Assembly (NCBI GenBank): GCA_018240785.1
Contig: JAFEFC010000018.1
Location: forward strand, 1-64,000
Reading direction: 5' to 3'
DNA from: Pseudomonadota bacterium
GTDB taxonomy: Bacteria > Pseudomonadota > Gammaproteobacteria > Burkholderiales > Rhodocyclaceae
DNA: 64,000 nucleotides
Numbering within the stretch: the stretch's first letter is position 1; each line of letters begins with the position of its first letter. Under the pieces are notes generated by a model that made no database searches, was not told the origin of the DNA, and saw nothing but the letters and a program-made list of their open reading frames with translations. Both the position numbers and the translations under genes were made by a program. Shown here piece by piece: positions 36,243 to 44,021 of the stretch.

Positions 36243-36263
36243 CTGGGGCAAGTACTGCCCCAG
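36243..36263 (-). promoter_or_regulatory. Leader hairpin before the 36205 gene
   Basis: CTGGGGCA (36243-36250) and TGCCCCAG (36256-36263) form a perfect 8-bp stem with a 5-nt loop, 37 bp upstream of the start. Confidence 0.55.
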
Positions 36264-36281
36264 GGGGTGGAAGAAAGCCGC

Positions 36282-36542
36282 TCAGTCCGGCTCGAACTGC
36301 CGGGTGTGCGGGTTGAAGTGAAGCGCCTCATCTACCGAAGTGATTGGCGTGAAGCCCTCCAGGTAGATGTTGTTGAGGTACTGGTCGCGGTGGGTCAGTG
36401 CCTGCCGTGCCTGTGCCTCGGTGAGGCCGTTGCTGATGAAGTACTCCAGCATTTCCTCGTCGGAAGAAACTTCGTCGTTGGACAAACTCCCTTCAACGAG
36501 CTTCAACAGCGAGGGCGGAAGCGCAGCCAGGATCGGGTCCAT
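36282..36542 (-). CDS. Small acidic ICE protein, 86 aa
   Basis: Strongly acidic (SLSNDEVSSDEEMLEYFISNGL) with a central helical segment and TPITSVDEALHFNPHTRQFEPD end. No recognised domain. It begins 17 bp after the 36559-36966 gene, so it is coupled to it. Acidic proteins of this size on conjugative elements are often DNA mimics or anti-restriction factors; that is only a possibility here. Confidence 0.7.
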   Translation of the reverse strand: MDPILAALPPSLLKLVEGSLSNDEVSSDEEMLEYFISNGLTEAQARQALTHRDQYLNNIYLEGFTPITSVDEALHFNPHTRQFEPD

Positions 36543-36558
36543 GTCGGTTCCTCCTGGC

Positions 36559-36966
36559 TCAGGCCATCAGCGCTGCGGTGGGTGCCGCAGGTGCCGTGGG
36601 TGTGCGCCGCCGCGCGTGGTAGGCGCGAACGCCTGCACGCCAGTCGGCGGACTGCTCTGGTGCGAGGTCCAGATAGGACAGCGGGCACGTGTAGTAGTAC
36701 GGGTGCATGGACTCGTCCAGTGGCTTGTAGCCCCACTGGTCGCCGCTGCGTTCGAGAAGATCGCAGCGGATGTAGCGCAGGGATTGGCCTGGCGCCAGAT
36801 GACGATGCACGCCTTCGACCTTGGCCGTCACTTCCGTGACGGACCACAGGACGTTGCCGCGCAGCGCGTGGGCGATGACCTTGACGCTGGCGCGCTCGGT
36901 CTCTTGCGGTGCGATCAGTTCCGCGATCAGTTCAGACCGCGATTGGGGGGAGAAATACCAGCCCAT
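36559..36966 (-). CDS. ICE conserved hypothetical, 135 aa
   Basis: A small beta-rich protein (MGWYFSPQSRSELIAELIAP..., SLRYIRCDLLERSGDQWGYKPLDESMHPYYYTCPLSYLDLAP in part) with an aromatic core, often annotated as a plasmid-related protein. The C-terminus is Ala/Pro-rich and probably disordered. No domain I can name. ATG 36966 is the only start giving the conserved N-terminus. Confidence 0.75.
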   Translation of the reverse strand: MGWYFSPQSRSELIAELIAPQETERASVKVIAHALRGNVLWSVTEVTAKVEGVHRHLAPGQSLRYIRCDLLERSGDQWGYKPLDESMHPYYYTCPLSYLDLAPEQSADWRAGVRAYHARRRTPTAPAAPTAALMA

Positions 36967-37066
36967 GAAAGGCCTCCTGAAGAATCGAGCCGGAGGCCTC
37001 CCCGTGGGGGAGAGCCCCCAGCGGGTGATGGAATGCCGCGCGTGCGGCGATGGAGTCCGGTGCGGA

Positions 37067-37390
37067 CTAGGAGCCGCAACCGGCTGGGCAGTAGCCCAGT
37101 TCGATGCCATGGGAGCAGTAGCCGTTCGCAGCGTTCCACTCCTGCGTTTCCTGCCGTTCGGCAGGGGTTGCGTAGTCCCATTCCTGGGTCGCGATTTCCA
37201 GGGCCTGAGCCCGCTGGGTTTCCGGCAACCGACTGGCTTGCGCGTCGATCTCCGAACTGAAAAGCGTGACCCAGTGATCCCAGGACAGGCCGCAACCACG
37301 CTGGGCGTGCTCGGCGGCCGTCTTGCAGACAGCGCGCCACGCGGGTTCGTCCAGCGTGCAATGAGGTGCATCGCAAGCGATGGTGGACAT
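37067..37390 (-). CDS. ICE conserved hypothetical, 107 aa, Cys-rich
   Basis: 107 residues with seven Cys (MSTIACDAPHCTL at the start; GYCSHGIELGYCPAGCGS at the end), a pattern that could bind metal, probably zinc. Acidic helix between. Not recognised otherwise. It shares the long operon and has a hairpin-containing leader. Confidence 0.7.
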   Translation of the reverse strand: MSTIACDAPHCTLDEPAWRAVCKTAAEHAQRGCGLSWDHWVTLFSSEIDAQASRLPETQRAQALEIATQEWDYATPAERQETQEWNAANGYCSHGIELGYCPAGCGS

Positions 37391-37484
37391 GATGGAGACC
37401 TCCAGAAGAAAGTCGGAGCCTCCCCCGCATGGGGAAGGAACCCCGGCGGATGGATCAAGAACACCGCGGATGCGGCGTCTGCGA

Positions 37485-38174
37485 TCACGCAGGTTGCAGT
37501 TCGGCCTGGCGGCTCCACTCCTGCGTCTTGAAGTCCAGCGCGTAGCCCAGTTCACCCAGGCGGGCGATCTGCGCGCGCAGGGTGCGGCGGTCGATGGTCG
37601 AATCCAGTTTCACGGACTCTCCCAGCGGCCAGAGCAGCCCGAACAGCGCGGCGTCGCCATCTTCGGTGCTGCCGGGGGCAGCAGCCGCAGCGGGCGGCGG
37701 GGCATCCACACCAAAAGGCGTGGTATCGATCAGCGGGTCCGCGGACGCCTGCACGGATGCGGGCTTGGCGGGTCTGGATGCCTTGGCGGGCTTGGCCGGC
37801 GTTGACGCAGGCTGCGCGCCCAGTTCTTCATCGAGCGGATCGACTTCCTGGGTGGTGAAGCTGCGTGCCTCGTCACGGCTCAGTTTGTCGATGCCGTTGA
37901 GCGTCATCCCGTCCAGGTTGGCACGGATCTCGAACCGCATGCCGTCGCCGACGGGATAGGACTTCGGGAAGATGTAGCGGATGACGAACTCCCCGTCGTA
38001 CTTGCCTTCGGGGTACTGCTCCAGCTCCGCATCCTTCACCGCGAACTTGCCGATGGGGGTGACAAGTCGGCCGACGTTGAAAGGGCCGTTTCTTCCGCGG
38101 ATCGTGCGCAGCGTGAGTTGGCCTGGGACGGTGATGGGCGAACCCGATTGGTCGGGCGCCGATGTGACTGCCAT
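37485..38174 (-). CDS. DUF3275 family protein
   Basis: 229 residues. The N-terminal ~110 match DUF3275 (VPGQLTLRTIRGRNGPFNVGRLVTPIGKFAVKDAELEQY in part; GKYDGEFVIRYIFPKSY). A Pro/Ala/Lys-rich linker (~115-170) and a C-terminal helix (GYALDFKTQEWSRQAE) follow. The family is seen only on ICEs and plasmids next to DUF3577 proteins, as here. It may be an OB-like DNA-associated protein, unproven. Confidence 0.85.
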   Translation of the reverse strand: MAVTSAPDQSGSPITVPGQLTLRTIRGRNGPFNVGRLVTPIGKFAVKDAELEQYPEGKYDGEFVIRYIFPKSYPVGDGMRFEIRANLDGMTLNGIDKLSRDEARSFTTQEVDPLDEELGAQPASTPAKPAKASRPAKPASVQASADPLIDTTPFGVDAPPPAAAAAPGSTEDGDAALFGLLWPLGESVKLDSTIDRRTLRAQIARLGELGYALDFKTQEWSRQAELQPA

Positions 38175-38202
38175 GATGGTTCTCCTTGGGGAATAGGAAA
38201 AA

Positions 38203-38228
38203 GGCAAGGCCCCGTGAGGGGCCATGCC
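38203..38228 (-). promoter_or_regulatory. Leader hairpin before DUF3275
   Basis: GGC-AA-GGCCCC and GGGGCC-AT-GCC pair around GTGA, between the DUF3577 stop and the DUF3275 start (28 bp away). Followed on the minus strand by U-rich sequence, so it could also attenuate transcription. Confidence 0.6.
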
Positions 38229-38231
38229 GGA

Positions 38232-39149
38232 TCAGAACGAAGCAGCCAATGCCGGCTCCTGCTCCTCGACTTCACCTGCGGGCTCGCGCACGGCGGGCTC
38301 GACAGGCTGGTCGGCAGCGGTGTCGGCGGCAACCTCGGCTTCGGGCGCGGGTGCGTCCTCGGCTTGCGGCGCCTCGGCTTGCGCCTGGCTCGTCGGATAG
38401 ACCTGGGTGCCGTCGATCTTGATGAGACCGATGTGGACCAGCGTCGATTCCAGGCTCGCTCCCGGTTCCCCGGCGCGCTCGCCCTTGGTGCGGATGTACG
38501 GATCGATCTTCATGTCGTTCAGACGGAAGGCGATCAGCACCTTGCGGTCCCCTTCGATGGCCTGCACGCACCGGCGAACCAGGTGCTCGGCTTCAGGGGT
38601 GGCGACGATGGTGTCGAAGTACCGATATTCCGGTTCACCGACAGGTCCGGCCAGCGCCGCGACGCAGCACGACAGGAACGGATCGCCATCCTTGGGGGAG
38701 ACGTCCTTCGGGCGGCTGAGGTAGCCGATGCCGCGGGTGATCAGCTCGTGCAGCTTGATCGAAGCCAGTTCGGCCCGGTCAAGCGGCTCGGCCTTCAGCA
38801 GTCGCGCCTTCAGAGACGCGGCGGCCTGGCCCTTGTGCTCACCCTTGTCGCGGATGTACGCATCGCCCCAGAGGTCGCCGAGGCGGAAGCGCACCAGCGG
38901 CCGCTGCTTGGGATCGTCAACGCCGATGTAGCGCTCGACCAGTTTCTTGGCCTCGGCACCCGAGACCTTGACGTCGAAGTAGCGGTAGCTGGGGTCCTTG
39001 GCGGAGCCGACCAGCGCGGCGATGGTGCATGCCAGGAAGGGCTGCGCACGGCGGCCGCCCCGGACGGGAACCTCGCGGACACGCTGGATGTAGCCGATGC
39101 CCGAGGTGTGGAGGTCGAAATACGATTTCTCGTTGGACGTGGTGCTCAT
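38232..39149 (-). CDS. DUF3577 (STY4534-type) ICE protein with internal duplication
   Basis: 305 residues made of two tandem DUF3577 units: ~7-125 (SYFDLHTSGIGYIQRVR, YRYFDVKV, GDAYIRDKGEHKG) and ~130-250 (IKLHELITRGIGYLSRP, YRYFDTIV, DPYIRTKGERAG). A Glu/Ala-rich tail ends it. Related ICE proteins have one unit and are called STY4534-family replication proteins; function is not established, though an SSB-like OB role is plausible. First gene of the long operon, with the three-hairpin leader upstream. Confidence 0.85.
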   Translation of the reverse strand: MSTTSNEKSYFDLHTSGIGYIQRVREVPVRGGRRAQPFLACTIAALVGSAKDPSYRYFDVKVSGAEAKKLVERYIGVDDPKQRPLVRFRLGDLWGDAYIRDKGEHKGQAAASLKARLLKAEPLDRAELASIKLHELITRGIGYLSRPKDVSPKDGDPFLSCCVAALAGPVGEPEYRYFDTIVATPEAEHLVRRCVQAIEGDRKVLIAFRLNDMKIDPYIRTKGERAGEPGASLESTLVHIGLIKIDGTQVYPTSQAQAEAPQAEDAPAPEAEVAADTAADQPVEPAVREPAGEVEEQEPALAASF

Positions 39150-39301
39150 GGTGAATCTCCATTGGGATGAAGCGGAGACACACCGGCCCCACGCATGCGG
39201 GGAAAGGTGCGTAACCCCGCGGTGGGTTGATAAGGCGAAAGCATCCGCCACCAGGACTGGTGGCCGCTCGCGGATGGATGCGGTGCGAGCTGGCTCGGTC
39301 A

Positions 39302-39373
39302 CGCAGTGGAAACTGCGCGGCAACCTCGAAGACCGATGGTTGCCTGGCATGTCGCTGACAACGTCAGCAGGCA
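39302..39373 (-). ncRNA. Three-hairpin leader element, copy 2
   Basis: Stems CGCAGT/ACTGCG (39302-39317), GGCAACC/GGTTGCC with a 12-nt loop TCGAAGACCGAT (39319-39344), and GCTGAC-AAC-GTCAGC (39354-39368). It sits between the DUF3085 terminator and the DUF3577 gene, ~155 bp upstream of its start, and fills the 361-bp gap. Confidence 0.68.
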
Positions 39374-39459
39374 TGGGGGCAGCATGGACGGGCTTCGCGC
39401 GCGCGGCAGTAATCAATCGGCATCCGGACGCTTCCCTTTGTCCATGCCGCCAGCGCCGC

Positions 39460-39486
39460 AAAAAAAGAAGCCCCCATGAAGGGGGC
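39460..39486 (-). terminator. Terminator after DUF3085 gene
   Basis: Minus-strand GCCCCC-UUCAU-GGGGGC stem (39470-39486) followed by a long U run (complement of 39460-39466). Strong, just after the stop at 39511. Confidence 0.85.
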
Positions 39487-39510
39487 CGTGAGGGGACAGT
39501 GGTATTCGCA

Positions 39511-39864
39511 CTACATCGATGGCACCACCTCCAGCGACAGGTGCGTCGTGGTGGCGGATAGCATCAGATCGTCCATGCCGCGCAGGATGCGGGCGAAGAC
39601 GCCTTCCTTCGGATCGAAGAACTCGCCGAAGTCGTCGCCACCCAGCTCGGCACGCGCCAGTTCCCACCAGCCGTCAAACGGGTCGGTATCCGGGTTGCAG
39701 CCGACGGCATAGGCCAGCAGCTTCACGCGGCCATCGGGACGGCGCTCTCCCTGCTCGGCGAGGAAGTACACGCCCTGGTCCTTGGCGAGGACGACGCGGC
39801 ATTGGTTGGCAACGGCCTCGGCCAGCACGGGGCGCAGGTCGGAACCTTTGAATCGCAGTGACAT
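39511..39864 (-). CDS. DUF3085-like protein
   Basis: 117 residues. MSLRFKGSDLRPVLAEAVANQCRVVLAKDQGVYFL in part is the DUF3085 N-terminus; a Trp pair FDGWWELARAELGGDDFGEFF and an acidic end follow. Small, soluble, acidic. Role unknown. It is co-transcribed with the 39943 gene: both lie downstream of element copy 3 and end at the terminator at 39460. Confidence 0.75.
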   Translation of the reverse strand: MSLRFKGSDLRPVLAEAVANQCRVVLAKDQGVYFLAEQGERRPDGRVKLLAYAVGCNPDTDPFDGWWELARAELGGDDFGEFFDPKEGVFARILRGMDDLMLSATTTHLSLEVVPSM

Positions 39865-39883
39865 GGTTGATCTCCTGAAGAAA

Positions 39884-39912
39884 AAGGCCCTCCACCCGAA
39901 TGGATGGAAGGC
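39884..39912 (-). promoter_or_regulatory. Leader hairpin before DUF3085
   Basis: AGGCC (39884-39888) ... GGCCT with inner CCA/TGG pairing, imperfect, in the 78-bp gap before the start at 39864. Confidence 0.45.
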
Positions 39913-39942
39913 CTATGGGGGCAAGTCGCCGGTAGGCTGCGG

Positions 39943-40746
39943 TCAGCCGTAGCGCCGCTTGGTTGCCTTGGCGTCGATGACGCTCACGTCGATCAGACGC
40001 CAGTGCCCGTCGTCGATAAGCCGCTCCAGCACTTCACCGAGCATGTCGAAATACACCTCGTCGTGCCGATCGACCAGTTCGCCGTCGCGGCTCAGTTCCA
40101 CCGCGTAGGTGTCGCCGCCGCGGTCGTAGAGGATCGTCACCTGGCCCTCGAACTTCGAGGTCGAAACCGAGAAGCTGATCGCCGGGGGTGTCTCGATGAT
40201 CTTGGACGGCTTCGGATCGACCCAGGTGAAGTCGCGGGCACCCGCATCGACCAGCATGTGGGTGATGCGCCGGAACCCATCGGGAGCCGGCATTTCCTCC
40301 AACTGCTGGATGAGCTGTCCCAGTTCCATGCACTGCGGCTCGGGGATGGGCAGCTTGGCAGGCGCGGAGCCGAGGATGTGCCTGGTGATGGTGTAGGGAA
40401 CACCGTCCGCGGTCTTCTCGGTGATTACTTCCGGGGTGTCCGCGCGCAGGCCGTCGAAGCGGCGGCGGGCATACGGTTGGACATGCACCTTGGCGCCTTC
40501 GCTGGGAAGGGTGGTCACCAGGTGGGGGTCGAGCACCGCGAACTCGCTGGGCTTGAGCTTGACGACGATGGCGTCGTCGCTGGCCGCGACCACCTTGCCG
40601 TCGAAGGGCTGGGGGTCGATGGCGAAGCCCAGCGTCGAGGACTGCGGCTGATCATCGAACACGCGATACTTGAACGACCGCACGTTGCGGGGCACATGGC
40701 CTGCGACAAGCGAAGGCATCATGGATTTGATGAGGGAACGGTCCAT
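39943..40746 (-). CDS. ICE conserved hypothetical, 267 aa
   Basis: Not recognised. A soluble protein (MDRSLIKSMMPSLVAGHVPRNVR) with a beta-rich N-terminal half (FDGKVVAASDDAIVVKLKPSEFAVLD), a helix, then a second beta domain (DGQ... VTILYDRGGDTYAVELSRDGE) and a basic tail (AKATKRRYG). It could be a nucleic-acid-binding protein by its last residues, without other evidence. First gene of its operon, directly below element copy 3. Confidence 0.72.
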   Translation of the reverse strand: MDRSLIKSMMPSLVAGHVPRNVRSFKYRVFDDQPQSSTLGFAIDPQPFDGKVVAASDDAIVVKLKPSEFAVLDPHLVTTLPSEGAKVHVQPYARRRFDGLRADTPEVITEKTADGVPYTITRHILGSAPAKLPIPEPQCMELGQLIQQLEEMPAPDGFRRITHMLVDAGARDFTWVDPKPSKIIETPPAISFSVSTSKFEGQVTILYDRGGDTYAVELSRDGELVDRHDEVYFDMLGEVLERLIDDGHWRLIDVSVIDAKATKRRYG

Positions 40747-40845
40747 GGGAATCTCCTTGAGGAAGAACAAGGGATTCCCCGCCCGCAAGGGAGAGGTCCC
40801 TTGTGGGTGGATGGACGCGGTGCGTCCGTAGGAAGAAACAACCAG

Positions 40846-40917
40846 CGCGGTTTCCCGTGCTTGCAGCCTCGAAGGTCTCGGCTGCCTGGGCATGTGTCGG
40901 CAACGCCGACGAACATG
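40846..40917 (-). ncRNA. Three-hairpin leader element, copy 3
   Basis: Stems GCGCGG/CCGTGC (40845-40860), GCAGCC/GGCTGC with loop TCGAAGGTCTC (40863-40885), and CATGT...GTCGGC-AAC-GCCGAC...ACATG (40891-40917). It lies ~100 bp upstream of the start at 40746. Confidence 0.7.
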
Positions 40918-41000
40918 GGGGCAAGGATGGCCCTGGGCCGGGCTACCCGCCCGCATGAAACGGCACTGCGCCGCACCCGGTTTCCCGCGCTGGGGACAAG

Positions 41001-41023
41001 AAAAAGGCCCCTCGAAAGGGGCT
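41001..41023 (-). terminator. Terminator of the 43691-41031 operon
   Basis: Minus-strand AGCCCC-UUUCGA-GGGGCC stem followed by UUUUU, 7 bp after the stop at 41031. Separates this operon from the next element copy. Confidence 0.85.
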
Positions 41024-41030
41024 GGTTGGA

Positions 41031-41309
41031 TCAGGCTTGGTACACGAAGTAGTGTTCGCGCTGACGCGGGAAGAACACATGCTTCCACGTGTCGCCGCCG
41101 GTGTTGCCACCGTCGAAGACGACCATCTCGTAGTCGTCAATGTCGGTGTCCACCAAGTCGGCGCCGGCGATATGGCGCATGTGCAGCGTGCCGTGCGTGC
41201 GCTCGAATACCAGGATCTGGCCGATGGCGTCGTCCTGGCTCATGGCGTTGACGCAGGCTCCGAGCTGGTGCTCGAAGTCCGGTGCGCGCGAAATGAGGTT
41301 GGGGAACAT
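41031..41309 (-). CDS. Small acidic ICE protein, 92 aa
   Basis: Acidic, beta-rich (MFPNLISRAPDFEHQLGACVNAM..., ADLVDTDIDDYEMVVFDGGNTGGDTWKHV in part). No family I can name. Last gene of its operon. Acidic surface and position fit the DNA-mimic hypothesis discussed for this module, but nothing proves it. Confidence 0.7.
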   Translation of the reverse strand: MFPNLISRAPDFEHQLGACVNAMSQDDAIGQILVFERTHGTLHMRHIAGADLVDTDIDDYEMVVFDGGNTGGDTWKHVFFPRQREHYFVYQA

Positions 41310-41403
41310 GAGGTTGCTCCTATGAAAATGGACCAGCCCGACTCTTGGGGGAGACGGGCTGGCATGAGGGGACAAAGAGGAAGACCCGCGTGTCGCGCGG
41401 CTG

Positions 41404-42141
41404 CTAGCCCTCGGCCAGCGGCAGGCCCAGCAACGCGGGTGCGTCTGCATCGAGGATGAGGATGCGCACATCGGCCTGGCCAGCCAGTTCAAGGATGTTC
41501 GCCAGGTCGTCCGGCATGCCCTTGTTCCGGTGCTCCTGTCGAAGCTGCTCGGCGGTGATGCCCTCGGCGTGCTCCAGGTTCTGGTCCGTCCAGGGCGTGG
41601 AAATCAGCTTGACGCCGATCGCCGGGCTGTACGGCACACGGAAGGCGATGAACAACATGGCCTCCGGCGTGGCGATGTCCGCCAGGCCGGCGAGGTAGTG
41701 CCAGCTATCGACCGTGATGTGCTCACGGCTGATTTCCCAGCACCGGCTGTAGTAGCCGGTCTCGAAACTCAGGCGCTGCATCGCTTCCCGCGCGGCCTCG
41801 GCCGAATAGGCGTCACCGACGTGGACTGGGCGGCCGTCGAAGTCCTCGCCATGGATGGCATAGACCACGGCACCGATCACACCTTCGCCGCTGACGCCTT
41901 CACCGGCATCGCATTCGGCCAGTACCTCGGCGTTCACGGCTTCGCGGCCATCGCTGACCACGGCGAAATCGTTGGCGACGATGCAGGACGATGAAACCAG
42001 TTCCTCGTCGGAGAGGTGTTGCTGGCTCGCGTGGATGTTGCGCCAGACATGCGGGCTTCCGTCCTCGTAGCTGATGCACAGCGTGCGGACGATTTTCAGA
42101 TTCCAGTAGCCACGGTGAAAGGGATTGGGTTTCTGGGACAT
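41404..42141 (-). CDS. DUF5983-like ICE protein
   Basis: 245 residues. DUF5983-like features: SWHYLAGLADIATPEAMLFIAFRVPY and the end PDDLANILELAGQADVRILILDADAPALLGLP in part, resembling the family's conserved C-terminus. An acidic middle (CDAGEGVSGEGVIGAVVYAIHGEDFD). Found in plasmid/ICE small-protein islands. No catalytic residues recognisable. Third or fourth gene in the operon. Confidence 0.65.
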   Translation of the reverse strand: MSQKPNPFHRGYWNLKIVRTLCISYEDGSPHVWRNIHASQQHLSDEELVSSSCIVANDFAVVSDGREAVNAEVLAECDAGEGVSGEGVIGAVVYAIHGEDFDGRPVHVGDAYSAEAAREAMQRLSFETGYYSRCWEISREHITVDSWHYLAGLADIATPEAMLFIAFRVPYSPAIGVKLISTPWTDQNLEHAEGITAEQLRQEHRNKGMPDDLANILELAGQADVRILILDADAPALLGLPLAEG

Positions 42142-42221
42142 TGGGAACTCTCCAGATTGAATAATGGAGCCAATTCCCGCCACCGGGAATTGGACCCGGT
42201 GGGTTGAAAATGGAAAATGCG

Positions 42222-42908
42222 TCAGGCGGCGCTGATCGTTGGCATCTGGGCCAGTCGGTCGGCGACGCGACGGCGCACATTCAGGCGGAACTGCTCGTCG
42301 TTGATGCCTGCGAGCAGGTTGGCGGCCTCCAGCGCGATCAATGCCGAGGCCTCTTCGATGTCGGCGGACAGGATCGTCTTGCGCAGTTGGTCGCCGAGTT
42401 GGAGCGCCTGCGAGGACGTTCTGAAGACCTGGACCTCGCGGCTCAGGTAGCAGCCGTTGCCGCCGAACTCGAACAGCCTCGGCCTGCTGCAATGCCAGCA
42501 GCCTTCGAACTGGATGGCGGTCAGGCGATGGCCGTCATCGAAGCAGGAAGCGATCAGAAGCAAGGCTTCCAGGTCGGCGCTGTCCTCGAACTTGTGGTGC
42601 TCGATCAGGTTCTCCAGCTCCGCGTCCTGCTCGGCACCGAAGTGCGCGGCCAGCCGTTCGAGCAGAGGTGGAATCGACAACTCTTCGTCGTCGGGCATGG
42701 GGATGCCGAGTTGTGCGGCCAGGTCTTCCAGGCCGTCCAGCACATCCGTCCAGCGCGGATCATTGGTCTCGGCGATCTGGGCGATGTAGGCCTGCCCGTT
42801 GCCGGGATGGCCTTCGTTCAGCGCGAAGGCGCCGAACAGCGCCTTGATGACGGGGGTGACACGCTCCAGCACGAGAACGCCCGTGCCTTCGTAGTAGTTG
42901 TTCGCCAT
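42222..42908 (-). CDS. ICE conserved hypothetical, 228 aa, acidic
   Basis: Very acidic (MPDDEELSIPPLLERLAAHFGAEQDAELENL). MANNYYEGTGVLVLERVTPVIKALFGAFALNEGHPG in part starts a conserved region; a Cys pair (EGCWHCSRPRLFEFGGNGCYLS) lies near ~145-165. Helical C-terminus. Not recognised. Part of the 43691-41031 operon. Confidence 0.7.
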   Translation of the reverse strand: MANNYYEGTGVLVLERVTPVIKALFGAFALNEGHPGNGQAYIAQIAETNDPRWTDVLDGLEDLAAQLGIPMPDDEELSIPPLLERLAAHFGAEQDAELENLIEHHKFEDSADLEALLLIASCFDDGHRLTAIQFEGCWHCSRPRLFEFGGNGCYLSREVQVFRTSSQALQLGDQLRKTILSADIEEASALIALEAANLLAGINDEQFRLNVRRRVADRLAQMPTISAA

Positions 42909-43051
42909 GGTGGCTCCTTTCGAGAAAGCGGAGCCAGCCCATGCGGACGATGGCATCCGCAGGGTGATGGAGAAGAAATTGAGGGACATGGCCTTTTGGG
43001 CGCATGTCCCTCTCGGGGGGAACGAAAGACAGTGGTGTGCCGGAGACCGGC

Positions 43052-43444
43052 TCACCAACCGTTGTAGTTCACGAGCAGGTCGGCGATGACCTTGCGGCGT
43101 TGCAGGTCGAGACCGTCGAAGTCCGACAGCCCGTGGAAGTGGCAGCGCTTGAGCATGGCACCGCCCTCACGCGCGTTGTAGAAGCTGACCATGGCAGACA
43201 GGAACATGCGTTCGCCGCTGCTCAGGACGCCGAGGGCGTCGTTGAGCCGCAGCATGTTGGGACGCAGATCCCACTTGCTCTTGGCCTGGTTCAGACCTTC
43301 ACGGGTGCCGTCGCCGAACCACTCGGGGCCAGCAATCTCGACGCCACGCTTCCATGCCTCGAAAAAGGCTTGAGGCGCGGCGGCGAAATGCTGTTCTTCC
43401 CGCATGATCTGATCGACGACTTCCCGCGGCAGTAGCTGGTTCAT
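43052..43444 (-). CDS. ICE conserved hypothetical, 130 aa
   Basis: A helical soluble protein (MNQLLPREVVDQIMREEQHFAAAPQAFFEAWKRGVEIAG in part), with SGERMFLSAMVSFYNAREGGAMLKRCHFHGLSDFDGLD near the end. Related proteins are annotated only as plasmid hypothetical. Its start is 22 bp after the 43467 gene's stop. Confidence 0.7.
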   Translation of the reverse strand: MNQLLPREVVDQIMREEQHFAAAPQAFFEAWKRGVEIAGPEWFGDGTREGLNQAKSKWDLRPNMLRLNDALGVLSSGERMFLSAMVSFYNAREGGAMLKRCHFHGLSDFDGLDLQRRKVIADLLVNYNGW

Positions 43445-43466
43445 GACGTGATTCCTCCAGTTTGGA

Positions 43467-43691
43467 TCAAGGAACGGCGAGCTGGGACCAGCCGCCTCTT
43501 TCGAGGGCACGTTGAGCCGCGGCATAGCTGCGGAAGTACTCGCGGGATTCCCGCGAAACGGGGCCTTCGGTATCGCGCGTGCCGATGTAGTGGCCGGCGG
43601 CGCTTTGCAGGACTTCGAGCGGCAGGAACTTGCCGCAGTAGGTCGAGGCCAATTGCCCGAAGGTTTGGCCGAAAGAGGCTTGCTGGGACAT
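43467..43691 (-). CDS. Small ICE protein, 74 aa
   Basis: 74 residues, helical (MSQQASFGQTFGQLASTYCGKFLP; REYFRSYAAAQRALERGG). First gene of its operon, ~130 bp downstream of element copy 4. No domain known. Convincing start and RBS (AAGGAGCC). Confidence 0.65.
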   Translation of the reverse strand: MSQQASFGQTFGQLASTYCGKFLPLEVLQSAAGHYIGTRDTEGPVSRESREYFRSYAAAQRALERGGWSQLAVP

Positions 43692-43821
43692 GGATAGGCT
43701 CCTTGGAAAAGCGGGGCCTCGTCCCTCACGGGATGGCGGCTCCCGCACGCGGTTGATAAAAGGCATCGACGTCACGAGGACGCGCGTCCGCAGACTTGAT
43801 GCGATGCGGACTGGTGGGTAA

Positions 43822-43888
43822 CGCGGGAGAGACCCGCGACAGCCTAAAACCCTGGCTGCTGGCATGTGCTGACGAATCAGCGAACATG
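43822..43888 (-). ncRNA. Three-hairpin leader element, copy 4
   Basis: Stems CGCGGG/CCCGCG (43822-43838), CAGCC/GGCTG (43840-43858), and CATGT-GCTGA/TCAGC-...-ACATG (43863-43888). Follows the terminator at 43965-43996; leader of the operon starting at 43691. Confidence 0.68.
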
Positions 43889-43964
43889 CGGGCAGCTTCG
43901 TGCGCGGACCGCGCTGCGTCAGTTGGAAAATGGCATCCAGCCCAGACCCGATTGATGGGGACCG

Positions 43965-43996
43965 AAAGAAAGAAGCCCCGCATCGAGTGCGGGGCT
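43965..43996 (-). terminator. Terminator after the 44022-44579 gene
   Basis: Minus-strand AGCCCCGC/GCGGGGCT stem (43974-43996) with an 7-nt loop and a downstream U-rich run (complement of agaaagaaag). Closes the single-gene unit. Confidence 0.8.
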
Positions 43997-44021
43997 GTCA
44001 GGAGGGTGCGGTGACGCTGGG

